Notes: generated by a model from the sequence alone, not told the origin. A stretch of DNA of 64,000 nucleotides from Onstottus_B arcticum (GCA_038040485.1 JBBPIE010000007.1:186001-250000); one strand, 5' to 3'; counted from the stretch's first letter, positions 21,758 through 31,088 are shown. Numbers and translations are program-made.

Positions 21758-24235
21758 ATGAACCAACGCACATTCAAGACTCTCGAGCTCGAAGCTCTGA
21801 TCGATCTCCTCGCGGGACACGTTCAGTCGCCGCTAGGCCGCAAGCGCGCGCTGGCACTCTTGCCGTCGACCGGCCACGATCACATCAATCGCGAACTCGA
21901 CACAACCACCGAGTGCGCCGGCTACCTGACAACCGGCGGCGGGTTCGGGGTGTCCGACATAGCTGACCCCGAACAGTCGCTGTCGCAACTCCGGGTCGAG
22001 GGCACAAGCCTCGAGCCGCTGGAGCTACTCGCGTTGTCACGGCTTGTCTCGGTTGGAATGGACGCACGGGGCCAACTAAGCGACCTCGAGTTAAAAGCCC
22101 GCTTCCCGAGGCTTTCCGGCATCACCTCCTCGATACCTGATCTTCGACGGATGCTTGCAGCAATTCGCGGCAAGATTCTGCCTAACGGCGAGATAGACGA
22201 CAACGCCAGCCCCGCGCTTCGCCGCATTCGGCGCGAACTCAACGATCGCCGTACCCGCATCTATCGCGACCTCGAATCGCTGATGCGAGACCGCACGCCA
22301 TCCGCGATTCAGGAAGAGATTGTCACGATTCGCAATGGCCGCTTTGTGATTCCGGTGCGAACGGACTCGCGGACGCAAGTCCCCGGTGTGATGCACGGGC
22401 TGTCCTCGAGCGGCCAGACAACCTACGTAGAACCGCTCGGGATCATCGATCAGAACAACGATCTCGTGCGCTTGCGCGAGCAGGAGCAGATCGAGATCGC
22501 AAACATCCTGCTCGCAATCACCGACGCGTTCAGGGTGAACCTCGCGGGCATCGCGGCGGTTGTCGAAGCCCTGACTGAAATCGACTTTGCCCAAGCCAAG
22601 GCCCGGCTCTCCCTCAAGTTCAAATGCACGCGGCCCGAGATGACCTCCTCGCAAACGATGTTGCTGGATGAGGCTCGCCATCTTCTTCTGGATAACCAGC
22701 TCCGGGCCTCGGGCGGACAGGTCGTGCCGATTTCGCTCGAGATGGATGAGGCTCATCAAACCATGGTGATCAGCGGTCCGAACGCCGGCGGCAAGACCGT
22801 GGTTGTAAAGACCGTCGGGCTGATCGCACTGATGGCTCAGATGGGCCTGCATGTGCCAGCCGTGCGCGCCGTGCTTCCAGTCTTCGATCAAGTACTGGCC
22901 GACATCGGCGACCAGCAATCGATAGCAGCGAACCTCTCGACGTTCACCGCGCATATGCGGAACATAGCCGAGATGGCTGAGGTCGTCCGCCCGCCCGCGC
23001 TGATCTTGATCGACGAGGTGGGAACCGGCACCGATCCCGACGAAGGCGCCGCACTCGGCATCGCGGTGGTCGACTTTTTTCACCGCGCAGGCGCGACTAC
23101 GATTGCGACCACACACTACAACCCCCTGAAGACCTGGGCTTCGCAAACCGGAGGCGTGTTGAACGCATCGGTCGAGTTTGACGAGCGAACGCTCACGCCG
23201 ACTTACCGGTTGATCGTCGGAGTGGCCGGCGCTTCTTCGGGCATCGAAATCGCGCGACGCATGAAAGTGCCGCCTCAGATACTCACGCAAGCGACGGCGC
23301 TCCTCGACCCGGCTCACGTTCAAGCGAGCGATTATCTGAAGCGGCTCAAGGCGCTCGTCGACGAACAAGAGGTCTTGCGCACGGCGCTCGAAGAGGAACG
23401 CCAGGCGACCGCCGATAAGTACGCGACCCTCGACCTGGAGTTCGCGCGGCGAGAAGCAGAACGTCGAAACGAATTCGAAAGCGAGCTTGCTCGAACGATT
23501 CGCGAGTTCAACGCCGAAAGCGCGCGACTGATCGACAGCTTGAAAGACCGGGTAACCGCGGCGCGATTGAAAAAAGAAACGGAGGCTCGCGCCGCTGAGC
23601 TTCGACGGTTGGGAGGCGCGCGGCTTCGCAAGCAGAGCCCCGCCCCCGCTTCCGGCCAAGCCGCACACGAACTACCTGATGTTCGGATGACCGGCTTCAG
23701 CCAGCCCTCGATCTTGCACGACGAGAATGTCGCCCCTGCCAAAGCGGGTGACGCGCTTGCCGGCCTGGCCGCCGAGATTAACGAACGCGATCGCGTGCGA
23801 ATCACATCGCTCAATCAGGCAGGAATCGTCGAGTCAATTGCTGGTGAGGAGTACTCAGTCCTGGTCGGTTCCTTAAGATTTCGAGCCAAACGCGACGAGC
23901 TTCAGTTGTTGCGACCAGCAAGTCCTGTGTCGAAGCTCGAGGCGGCACTGCCGCGCGGCGTGAGCGCCTATGTCGACGTCGATCAGAGCTTCGCACCCGA
24001 GATCAACGTGATCGGAACAAGGGTCGACGAAGCAACCGACCGCGTGGACAAGTTTCTCGACGAAGCTTTTATGGCGGGCGCCGAGAGCGTCCGTATCGTT
24101 CACGGCCACGGCAAGGGCGCGCTTCGCAAGGCGATCGCGGAGCTTTTGACGGGGCACTCGCACGTCGAGCGGTTCAATCCGGCTCCAGCGAATCAAGGCG
24201 GCTTGGGCGCTACGGTTGTGGCGCTACGAAAGTAA
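21758..24235 (+). CDS. mutS2: Endonuclease MutS2 (DNA/ribosome-associated ATPase)
   Basis: An 825-residue protein from ATG 21758; a TTG four codons upstream is less likely. Core and clamp domains lead into the ATPase: Walker A GPNAGGKTVVVKT near residue 344, Walker B LILIDEVGTGTDPDEG and the TTHYN switch. A long coiled coil (about 525-620) follows, then a KOW-like region and a C-terminal Smr nuclease domain (IVHGHGKGALRKAI, last 80 residues). No N-terminal mismatch-binding domain is present, as expected for MutS2. It suppresses homologous recombination and, in Firmicutes, splits collided ribosomes. It is monocistronic. Confidence 0.95.
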   Translation: MNQRTFKTLELEALIDLLAGHVQSPLGRKRALALLPSTGHDHINRELDTTTECAGYLTTGGGFGVSDIADPEQSLSQLRVEGTSLEPLELLALSRLVSVGMDARGQLSDLELKARFPRLSGITSSIPDLRRMLAAIRGKILPNGEIDDNASPALRRIRRELNDRRTRIYRDLESLMRDRTPSAIQEEIVTIRNGRFVIPVRTDSRTQVPGVMHGLSSSGQTTYVEPLGIIDQNNDLVRLREQEQIEIANILLAITDAFRVNLAGIAAVVEALTEIDFAQAKARLSLKFKCTRPEMTSSQTMLLDEARHLLLDNQLRASGGQVVPISLEMDEAHQTMVISGPNAGGKTVVVKTVGLIALMAQMGLHVPAVRAVLPVFDQVLADIGDQQSIAANLSTFTAHMRNIAEMAEVVRPPALILIDEVGTGTDPDEGAALGIAVVDFFHRAGATTIATTHYNPLKTWASQTGGVLNASVEFDERTLTPTYRLIVGVAGASSGIEIARRMKVPPQILTQATALLDPAHVQASDYLKRLKALVDEQEVLRTALEEERQATADKYATLDLEFARREAERRNEFESELARTIREFNAESARLIDSLKDRVTAARLKKETEARAAELRRLGGARLRKQSPAPASGQAAHELPDVRMTGFSQPSILHDENVAPAKAGDALAGLAAEINERDRVRITSLNQAGIVESIAGEEYSVLVGSLRFRAKRDELQLLRPASPVSKLEAALPRGVSAYVDVDQSFAPEINVIGTRVDEATDRVDKFLDEAFMAGAESVRIVHGHGKGALRKAIAELLTGHSHVERFNPAPANQGGLGATVVALRK

Positions 24236-24580
24236 GGACTGAGGATAGAGGATGGAGAATTGAAAATTGAAAATTGAAAATTGAAAATTGAAAATTGAAA
24301 CATCTAACATTTCGCATCCTTGATGCTGCCAATTTCCAATTTTCACATCTCCAATGATTTCCAATCTCAAATTTTCAATTTTCAATTTTCAATTTTCAAT
24401 TTTCACTTCTCCATCCTCCATCTTCCATCTTCCATCCTCGATCCTCAATCCTCAATCCTCCATCCTCAATCTTTTTTTGGGTTACTCCTTGCGCATTTTG
24501 ACAATTTACTGTTAGAAATTCCGTAGCTCCTTAGAAACCTTGCTGCTCCTTCAAACCTCCGAACCAGATGGGAACCACGA
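24236..24580. other. Gene-free region with A+T-rich inverted repeat and pyrimidine-rich tract
   Basis: This stretch holds the heptad inverted repeat (24250-24416), then a degenerate TCCATCCTC/ATCCTCAATCC tract to 24472, a T7 run at 24472-24478 and a perfect TTGACA at 24498-24503 with no convincing -10 at normal spacing. No gene is seen. Confidence 0.7.
24250..24416. repeat. Heptad inverted-repeat element without gene cargo
   Basis: Arms 24250-24296 and 24370-24416 match at 46 of 47 positions. Each consists of GGATGGAGA plus tandem AAAATTG units. The 73-bp interior codes for nothing recognisable. It shares the 7-base A-rich periodicity of the arms at 1046-1548. Confidence 0.85.
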
Positions 24581-26386
24581 ATGCGACTCCCGCGCGGGTT
24601 TGCTGATGACGTAAAAAACCAGGGCGACATAGTCAGGGTCGTTTCCGACTACGTCACGCTCAAGAAGCGCGGTTCCAACTACCTCGCCATTTGCCCCTTC
24701 CATTCGGAAAAGACCCCATCGTTCAACGTGCATCCCGGAAAGGGATTGTTCAAGTGTTTCGGTTGCGGCGTCGGCGGCAGCATCTTTGACTTCGTGATGC
24801 GAATCGAGGGCTGCGGCTTTCCGGAGTCGGTGCGGATCGTAGCCGAGAAGTGCGGAATACCTATTCCAGCCGTTGAAGAAACTGAAGACCATAAGAAAGT
24901 CGCGCAGACTCGCGAGCAGGTGTTGCGGTTGAACGAATGGGCGGCCGAGTTTTTTGAGAACCAACTGATGGAACCGTCAGGCGCCGGGGCTCGCGAGTAC
25001 GTCCAGCAGCGCGGCGTAAGCGAAGAGACTCGCAAGCTCTTTCGCATCGGATTCGCTCCCGACAAGTGGGAAGGATTGATCAATCACTTGAGAGAAAGAG
25101 GCGCGACGACCGACGAGCTGGACTCAAGCGGGCTTGCGGTGCTGCGCGACACGGGCGGCTTGTACGATCGGTTTCGGGGGCGAGTGATGTTTCCAATAAC
25201 CGACTCGCAAGGCCGGGTGATCGCGTTTGGCGGAAGGGTGATGGGAGAAGGCGAACCAAAATACTTGAACTCACCCGAGACGGCGGTGTACACGAAGGGG
25301 CGAAACCTTTACGGCCTCGCGTTGGCAAAAAACGAAGTTCGCAATCTTGGTTTCGCGATTCTGGTTGAAGGCTATCTCGACTGCATCATTCCTTATCAAG
25401 CAGGAATCGTGAACGTGGTCGCAAGTCTTGGCACAGCGTTGACCGACAGCCAGGTGAGACTGTTGCGGCGATATATGGATCAGCCACAGATTGTCGTGAG
25501 CTTCGATCCCGACTCCGCGGGACAGACGGCGACGATGCGATCGATCGAGACTTTGTTGGTCGAAGGCTTCAAGGTCAACGTGCTCCGCGTGCCAAGCGAC
25601 GAAGATCCCGACGAGTTCGTGCGCGCACACGGAGCAACCGAGTTTCGCGCGCTGCTGAAAACGACTCAGCCTTACATCGAGTACATCATCGACCGCTCGA
25701 TAGCTGCGCACGACACCTCGCGGCCGGCCGGCAAAGTCGCCGCGATCAACGACATTCTTCCGCACCTCGCCCGAATGCGCGACAAAGTCGCCCGCGCGGA
25801 CCACGCCGATCAGCTGGCCGACCGGCTCAAGATCGACTCGCGCACTGTCCGAGAGGAGCTCCGACGAACCGCCACCAACCGAAGGCCCGCGCTGGACGGC
25901 CAGCGATTGCGCGCGGCCGAAGCGATGACCGTTGCGGAGCGTCAACTCCTTGAGCTGATGCTCGCAAACGAATACGTTCGCCGCGCAATGCTTTCGACCT
26001 TGCAGGAAGAGGAGTATGCAGAACTGGCTACAGCAGCCATTTTCGCCGCGATCACAAGCGTCGAGCGAGAAGGTCTCGAGCCGGACTTCGCGACCCTCTC
26101 CGCGCGCATCGAAACTGAAGCCGAAAGAGACCTGCTTCCTGCGTTGTTGATGAGCGACCTGGCATGGGCGGGCGGCGATGACTTCGATACGATGCTCAAG
26201 AAGGCTACGGAAGCGCTCTCGTCGCTCCGGCGAAGACAACTCGAACGCAGGCTCGACACGATTCAAATGGAAATCGCGCAAGCCGAGCGTGAACACGATG
26301 AGGTGCGTTGGCTCAGCCTCTATCAGCAGAAAACTGAAATCCAGAAGCGGAAGCTTGCGCTGTCGGCGAGCGCCTCCGAATCGTGA
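24581..26386 (+). CDS. dnaG: DNA primase
   Basis: A 601-residue primase that makes RNA primers at replication forks. The N-terminal zinc-binding CHC2 motif is C38-H41-C59-C62 (CPFHSEKTPSF, FKCFGCGVGG). The catalytic core and Toprim follow (about 170-350: ILVEGYLDCI with the metal-binding Glu, and SFDPDSAGQTA). The C-terminal helicase-interaction region (from about 430) begins AEAMTVAERQLLELML. Length is normal. rpoD lies 181 bp downstream, the classical macromolecular-synthesis arrangement, without rpsU. Confidence 0.96.
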   Translation: MRLPRGFADDVKNQGDIVRVVSDYVTLKKRGSNYLAICPFHSEKTPSFNVHPGKGLFKCFGCGVGGSIFDFVMRIEGCGFPESVRIVAEKCGIPIPAVEETEDHKKVAQTREQVLRLNEWAAEFFENQLMEPSGAGAREYVQQRGVSEETRKLFRIGFAPDKWEGLINHLRERGATTDELDSSGLAVLRDTGGLYDRFRGRVMFPITDSQGRVIAFGGRVMGEGEPKYLNSPETAVYTKGRNLYGLALAKNEVRNLGFAILVEGYLDCIIPYQAGIVNVVASLGTALTDSQVRLLRRYMDQPQIVVSFDPDSAGQTATMRSIETLLVEGFKVNVLRVPSDEDPDEFVRAHGATEFRALLKTTQPYIEYIIDRSIAAHDTSRPAGKVAAINDILPHLARMRDKVARADHADQLADRLKIDSRTVREELRRTATNRRPALDGQRLRAAEAMTVAERQLLELMLANEYVRRAMLSTLQEEEYAELATAAIFAAITSVEREGLEPDFATLSARIETEAERDLLPALLMSDLAWAGGDDFDTMLKKATEALSSLRRRQLERRLDTIQMEIAQAEREHDEVRWLSLYQQKTEIQKRKLALSASASES

Positions 26387-26478
26387 GCGCCCGGTGCTTT
26401 TGACTGAGTCGAGAAGTTAAGAAAGTATTACGATGCTCCTGACGCGAAGACGATCTGCAAAGTTGCGCGATTAGCATC

Positions 26479-26507
26479 TTGACAGATATTAGCAATGAGG
26501 GTACGAA
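26479..26507 (+). promoter_or_regulatory. Candidate promoter within the dnaG-rpoD gap
   Basis: A perfect TTGACA (26479-26484), a 17-bp spacer and a weak -10 TACGAA (26502-26507) lie 60 bases before rpoD. It would let rpoD be expressed independently of dnaG. Confidence 0.4.
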
Positions 26508-26567
26508 TTCATCGTGGCTTCTCGAATGCCCCGTTGAATCGTTACACCCCACACAGGAGAGCGGGAC

Positions 26568-28292
26568 TTGTCAGACATCAACGAAAAGTATTCCGACGAA
26601 GTAGAGAAACTTCTCGAGGTTGGAAAAGAGAAGGAGTATCTGACTTACGACGACATAAACCGCCTGCTCCCACCCGACATGAATTCCGCCGACGAGATTG
26701 AAGCCATCCTCGACGTGATCGGCGCCGAAGGAATATCAATCTCCGACTCGGACGAAAAGTTTATCGAAGCGGCAGCCGCCGCGGCCGGCAACGGCAACGG
26801 GAACGGCAAGCTCGAGGATGCGCTCGACGAAGAACTCGATCTCGACCTTACTCCCGGGACGCTCGACAAGACAAACGATCCGGTCCGGCTATACCTCCGC
26901 GAGATGTCCGTAGTGCCGCTGCTGACTCGCGACGGTGAAGTCTCGATCGCTCGGCGAATCGAGCGAGGACGCCAGCGCGCGCTGAAAGCCATTTCGCGCT
27001 CTCCGGTTTGCATCGAAGACCTTATTCAGATCGGCGAGAGACTTCGCCGCGGCGAGTTGCACGTGCGCGAAGTCGTCGTGTTCAGCGAGCAGGAGCCCGT
27101 CACCGAGGAGCGCGTCGAGGAGTACATGACCTCGACACTGGAAGCGGTCACTGAGCTCAAGAAGAGCTATACGCGCACGCTCAAACTCTACGATCGCGTT
27201 CTGGCGGAACCAAAGAAATCGCCAAGGATTGCTCGCATCCGCCGCAAGCTGGCGGTGGAGCGCGTGAAACTCGGCCGGCAGGCGCGAGCTCTCGACCTGA
27301 TGCTTCAGCAGCACGACCACTTCACCGGGCTGATACGGGATTGCGTGCAACGGACGCGCGAGGCGCGGGCGACCGTTGATAAGGCCCGGCGCTCGCTTGA
27401 AAAGAAGAAGTGGAACGAAGATGAGCGCGAGCTCAAACGCAAGCTCCGCGATTCCGAACGCCGCTTCGCCGAGATGGAAGAGTGCTGGCACGTCACGCCG
27501 CTGGAACTCGAACGTTCGCTCGCCGCCATTTGCACCGGCGAACTCGAAGCCGATGTCGCCAAGCAAGAGTTGATCGAAGCCAACCTGAGGCTGGTCGTTT
27601 CGATCGCCAAGAAATACACCAATCGCGGCTTGCAGTTCCTGGACTTGATTCAGGAAGGCAACATCGGGTTGATGAAGGCGGTTGATAAGTTCGAGTGGCG
27701 CCGCGGGTACAAGTTCTCGACTTACGCGACGTGGTGGATTCGTCAGGCCATCACCCGGGCCATCGCCGACCAGGCTCGCACCATTCGCATTCCAGTCCAC
27801 ATGATCGAGACGATCAATAAGCTGATTCGTACTTCGCGGTCGCTGGTTCAGGAACTGGGTCGCGAGCCAAGCTCGGAAGAGATCGCAAAGAAGATGGACA
27901 TCCCAGTCTCGAAAGTCCGCAAGGTCCTGAAGATCGCGCAAGAGCCCATCTCGCTCGAGACGCCGATCGGCGAAGAAGAAGACTCCCATCTTGGGGACTT
28001 CATCGAAGACAAGACGATCATGAACCCTTCGGACGCGATGATAACCTCCAACCTTCGCGAGATAACAGAGGAAGTGCTCAAGTCGCTGACGCCTCGCGAA
28101 GAGAAAGTCATCAAGATGCGGTTTGGGCTCGGCCCTCACGGCAGCGAGCATACGCTTGAAGAGGTGGGTCAGCACTTCGCGGTGACTCGCGAGCGCATCC
28201 GCCAGATCGAAGCGAAGGCGCTGCGAAAGCTGCGTCACCCTTCGCGCTCACGAAAGCTCAAAGCATTCTTGGAAACTGCCGCCCGCACGTAA
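26568..28292 (+). CDS. rpoD: RNA polymerase primary sigma factor (sigma-70)
   Basis: A 574-residue housekeeping sigma factor. The TTG start at 26568 is set by AGGAGA 7 bases upstream. Region 1.1 is short, followed by an unusual Ala/Gly/Asn stretch (AAAAAAGNGNGNGK, about 66-80). Region 1.2 is DPVRLYLREM, and the non-conserved insert covers about 150-330. Region 2 is IAKKYTNRGLQFLDLIQEGN with YATWWIRQAITRAIADQ. Region 3 is PVHMIETINKL, and region 4 contains the helix-turn-helix EEVGQHFAVTRERIRQIEAK. It directs RNA polymerase to TTGACA/TATAAT promoters. It ends 91 bp before the convergent TIR gene. Confidence 0.97.
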   Translation: MSDINEKYSDEVEKLLEVGKEKEYLTYDDINRLLPPDMNSADEIEAILDVIGAEGISISDSDEKFIEAAAAAAGNGNGNGKLEDALDEELDLDLTPGTLDKTNDPVRLYLREMSVVPLLTRDGEVSIARRIERGRQRALKAISRSPVCIEDLIQIGERLRRGELHVREVVVFSEQEPVTEERVEEYMTSTLEAVTELKKSYTRTLKLYDRVLAEPKKSPRIARIRRKLAVERVKLGRQARALDLMLQQHDHFTGLIRDCVQRTREARATVDKARRSLEKKKWNEDERELKRKLRDSERRFAEMEECWHVTPLELERSLAAICTGELEADVAKQELIEANLRLVVSIAKKYTNRGLQFLDLIQEGNIGLMKAVDKFEWRRGYKFSTYATWWIRQAITRAIADQARTIRIPVHMIETINKLIRTSRSLVQELGREPSSEEIAKKMDIPVSKVRKVLKIAQEPISLETPIGEEEDSHLGDFIEDKTIMNPSDAMITSNLREITEEVLKSLTPREEKVIKMRFGLGPHGSEHTLEEVGQHFAVTRERIRQIEAKALRKLRHPSRSRKLKAFLETAART

Positions 28293-28383
28293 ACCAAACT
28301 GCGTTTCTCTTCGCGCATTTCCATTCCTGCACAAGAAGTCGGATAGCTATTGGCGGGGAGGAAGGCGGGGGCATCAGCGGACT

Positions 28384-28800
28384 TCACTCTCCGCGCGAGT
28401 ATTCCAGGCTCCAGACACGCAACAGAGCAGCACATCCGGCATCGTGGCCGCATGTAAAGTCTACGATCTGAAGAAGGGTGAGCGTCCAAGAAAGTCGGCT
28501 GAGTTGACAGGGCTGGTAAAGAATAGGAACGATCCGATTCTCAAAACGATCTTGCTGCAGGGCATACAACAGTTCCCGCTTTACCCACACGGATTCAACT
28601 GAGTTCGGAGAGAGGATCACGGCGAGCCAGTCTGATCTTTCAAGCGCGGCGCCAATCTCATCATGCCACTGTTGGGCGCCAAGAATATTTGTTCGACTGT
28701 ACCAAACGGGAACCTGATGTCTTCGTAGGAGTTCAGCGAGAGAAGTGGCGAACTCCGTGTCCAAACTCGAGTGAGATAAAAAGAGTTCGCTTGGCTGCAT
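28384..28800 (-). CDS. TIR-domain protein with predicted catalytic glutamate
   Basis: A 138-residue protein consisting almost only of a TIR domain: strand A ELFLSHSSLD, the BB-loop region WYSRTNILGAQQWHDEIG, strand C DWLAVILSPNSV and helix C SVWVKRELLYAL. In NAD+-cleaving TIRs the catalytic glutamate lies in the W-x-x-x-E-L helix, which is E76 here. A HDAGCAALL tail follows. Bacterial TIRs cleave NAD+ or make signalling nucleotides in antiphage defence. No sensor domain is attached, so partner proteins would be needed. It is the last gene of a PspA-TIR-TIR run, 29 bp after the second TIR gene. Confidence 0.85.
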   Translation of the reverse strand: MQPSELFLSHSSLDTEFATSLAELLRRHQVPVWYSRTNILGAQQWHDEIGAALERSDWLAVILSPNSVESVWVKRELLYALQQDRFENRIVPILYQPCQLSRLSWTLTLLQIVDFTCGHDAGCAALLRVWSLEYSRGE

Positions 28801-28829
28801 GGTAGACGGAGAACGGCAAACGCGGGTAA

Positions 28830-29240
28830 TCAGGCCACTTCTTTCAACACTTGTGCGATCTGCTTCAATTGCTCTTCATTCCTGCCGTGTTCCGAAAGCT
28901 TCATCGTTTTCAGATGCTTGAAAATCCACGGGATGTTACGAGCGAGAATATCTCCCGGCTCTCCCACAAGCACAGGTATCAGTCGGCGGTCGTACGCGCT
29001 TTCACTCAAGGCAAAATCAATATTGGCGCGCACAAAATCAGACTCAAGCGCGTCCGGTGTCAGGAGCACAACCATCGCATCGGATTCCTTTAAGCCCTTG
29101 GAGATTTTCCTGGCCCAGTTTTCTCCGGGCATGATCTCGCGTTTGTCGTACCAGGCATCCAGGCCAGCATCCTCTAACGCAGCCACAACCTTGTCCGCCA
29201 GGGCCTGATCCTTTCGTGAATAATTAATGAACACCTTCAT
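28830..29240 (-). CDS. TIR-domain protein, catalytic glutamate replaced
   Basis: A 136-residue TIR domain: strand A KVFINYSRKD, the BB loop YDKREIMPGENWARKIS, strand C AMVVLLTPDAL and helix C SDFVRANIDFAL. At the position of the catalytic glutamate (WVKREL in its neighbour) this protein has N73 (FVRANI), so it may bind but not cleave NAD+. AAGGAAA precedes ATG 29240. With its partner 29 bp downstream it may form a heteromeric TIR assembly. The alignment was made by eye. Alternatively the next residue pair, I-D75, could serve. Confidence 0.85.
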   Translation of the reverse strand: MKVFINYSRKDQALADKVVAALEDAGLDAWYDKREIMPGENWARKISKGLKESDAMVVLLTPDALESDFVRANIDFALSESAYDRRLIPVLVGEPGDILARNIPWIFKHLKTMKLSEHGRNEEQLKQIAQVLKEVA

Positions 29241-29310
29241 GTAGGATTTCCTTCTTCAACTGCTTTTGTGCCGCTCAACATCAACCCGCTCCTCCGCTTT
29301 ACCTCCGGCG

Positions 29311-30054
29311 CTAATCGATAGGACGGTGCGGGCCGTCGCTTCGACCGAGCGTCTTTGGCTGGCCCGGGTCATCTTCACTTGCCGGTTCAGCTTGCGTTGA
29401 AGGCTTAGCCTGAGAGGCTATCGGAGAGGGATCGGGTGTGCGCTCAGCACCACCCTGCTTGTAGCGCGCGAGCATATCGTCAACCCGCGCACGAGCACGG
29501 TCGGCTTCCAACTCGCGATCCGCTTCGGCTACGCGAGCGTCAACCGAAGAGTAGCCCGGGCTCTTGATTCGGCTGCGCATCTCGTCGATCGTCGCCGAAG
29601 GGTCGGTGCTGCTGAACGGCGATTGAATTCCCGCAAGGTTCTCACGCATCGCCGTCACGTGAGTTTCGTTTGCAAGCTCCTCGCCCGCGCGGCGATTCTC
29701 TTCCCTCAACGCGCGAGCTCGCTCGGCTGAACTATTAGCCTCAGCGAGGTGCTGTCTGATCAAGTCCCGTTGCGCTCCAAGCGCGACAAGCTGGCGGCCG
29801 GCGTTTTCCGCCGCTGCAGGCTCGCCGCGCTCTCGCATCATTCGCTCTCGCTCGGTCACGCCGACCATCTTAAGTTGAATCTCGGCAAGCTCTTTTTCGA
29901 GAATCTTGGCCGAGGCGCGCGTTTGCACTTCCAACTCGTTGAGCCTCGCGATCTCACCGCGGGTGATGTCGCGGACTTCCCGGTCCGGGCTGGTGCCTCG
30001 CTCGATCAAGTCGTCGAGATAAGAATTGATCAGCCTTTTGGTTCGCTGCCACAT
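29311..30054 (-). CDS. PspA/IM30-like coiled-coil protein
   Basis: A 247-residue protein. The start WQRTKRLINSYLDDLIERGT matches the N-terminal membrane-binding helix of the PspA/Vipp1 (ESCRT-III-like) group. A long charged coiled coil follows to about 150 (LEKELAEIQLKMVGVTERER, AEANSSAERARALREENRRA). A second helix (DARVAEADRELEADRARARV) and a disordered Pro/Ser-rich tail come last. PspA-type proteins polymerise on damaged inner membranes. It lies 70 bp upstream of two TIR genes on the same strand, so a membrane-stress link to the TIR proteins is possible but unproven. Confidence 0.75.
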   Translation of the reverse strand: MWQRTKRLINSYLDDLIERGTSPDREVRDITRGEIARLNELEVQTRASAKILEKELAEIQLKMVGVTERERMMRERGEPAAAENAGRQLVALGAQRDLIRQHLAEANSSAERARALREENRRAGEELANETHVTAMRENLAGIQSPFSSTDPSATIDEMRSRIKSPGYSSVDARVAEADRELEADRARARVDDMLARYKQGGAERTPDPSPIASQAKPSTQAEPASEDDPGQPKTLGRSDGPHRPID

Positions 30055-30124
30055 CGTTTGATCGCGATCCTTTCAAACAGTTGAGCAATCCCTGCAAGCG
30101 GACGAGACGACCGCGCTCCCAGGA

Positions 30125-30862
30125 TTAGTCGAACGCAGGTGGTTTGGTTGGGTCCTGCTCGACCGGAGGTTTGGTGGAGTCTTGCTGAATCGGACGTGGT
30201 GCAGCATTTGGTTGACCGATCACCGGCAGTGTTATCGGCTTCACGAACTTCACTCGAAAGATCGCTCCGGGGTTCACCTGAACTTCCCCGCCCTTGGTCA
30301 TAAACAGACCCGCGAGCAATCCGCCTCCCAACGCAGCCGCGCCTGCCGCGCCGCCGCCACCCGAAAGAAGGATCACACCGGCGCCCGCTCCGCCAATCCC
30401 GCCTCCGCGGATCACGTTGTCAGCAGTCTCACTACCTTTGCGCCCGCCGCTGACCTTGCCTTCTTCGTTAGCCTTCAGCTTTTCATTCTTGTCCCAATCA
30501 TCGATTGCGGTGATGACGACCGCGACCGGCTCTTCGCCCCACGGCATCGCAATGCGCTCAATCGCGATCGACATGGTCGCCGCTTTTTGTCCGCGTTTCG
30601 CCGGCGCCACCTGCGTCACTCGCCCGTGGAACTCGGTCCCGCGCGGAATAACCAGTTGACTGTCTACGTAGATTGGTTCATCAAGAACGACCGATACCTG
30701 GTCGCCTACCTCGCTGAGCTTCGAGCTTAGGCGGGTCTGGAGCACCACCTTCGCTTTTGTTTCAGGTTCGACTGTTGCTTCGCGCGCCGCCTGCCCATAC
30801 CCGAACACGGGCAGGAGCGCAAGCAGAGCGCAAAGGGAAATCATGCGTTTAAACTTTGACAC
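30125..30862 (-). CDS. Secreted protein with a VirB10/TrbI-like beta domain
   Basis: A 245-residue protein. Residues 1-23 are a signal peptide (FKRMISLCALLALLPVFGYG). The segment VVLQTRLSSKLSEVGDQVSV, LVIPRGTEFHGRVTQV and KAATMSIAIERIAMPWGEEP recalls the OB/beta domain of TrbI/VirB10-like envelope proteins. A glycine-rich hydrophobic stretch (GGGIGGAGAGVILLSGGGGA, about 153-190) could insert in a membrane. A proline-rich tail has two QDxTKPP repeats. The function is unknown and periplasmic or outer-membrane location is inferred. The stop lies 70 bp from the divergent/upstream PspA-like start on the same strand, so the two genes could share a transcript. Confidence 0.72.
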   Translation of the reverse strand: MSKFKRMISLCALLALLPVFGYGQAAREATVEPETKAKVVLQTRLSSKLSEVGDQVSVVLDEPIYVDSQLVIPRGTEFHGRVTQVAPAKRGQKAATMSIAIERIAMPWGEEPVAVVITAIDDWDKNEKLKANEEGKVSGGRKGSETADNVIRGGGIGGAGAGVILLSGGGGAAGAAALGGGLLAGLFMTKGGEVQVNPGAIFRVKFVKPITLPVIGQPNAAPRPIQQDSTKPPVEQDPTKPPAFD

Positions 30863-30978
30863 TTTCGGTACCTCCCGGGCTGGAGCTGGTGGTCGTCAGT
30901 CCTGATGTTAGTTGAGCCCTCCGGGCGCGGTCAAGAAAAACCCAGTCTTGCAGCTTTGAGGGAGTGTGCTAATTCCAA

Positions 30979-31073
30979 TTCTCTGCGTGGTCTCAGCGTC
31001 TCGGCGGCTCTGCGGTTAGGAGGTTTCGAGGCTCACTAACCGCCGAGACGCGGACTCCAGAGCTTACGCAAAG
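30979..31073. repeat. Dispersed hairpin repeat, family A, copy 5
   Basis: The left arm is TTCTCTGCG...GCTCTGCGGTTAG (30979-31019). The right arm is CTAACCGCCGAGACGCGG...(31036-31073). It lies between glmM's stop and the upstream region of the 30125-30862 gene. Confidence 0.82.
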
Positions 31074-31088
31074 CGATTCGCTTGACGT

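Noticed and set aside
22091..23668. 525-codon open frame on the minus strand inside mutS2
   Set aside because: It is a shadow of mutS2 in G+C-rich sequence; composition is Arg/His-rich with no family features.
24498..24503. Perfect TTGACA upstream of dnaG as a promoter
   Set aside because: No acceptable -10 box at 15-19 bp spacing.
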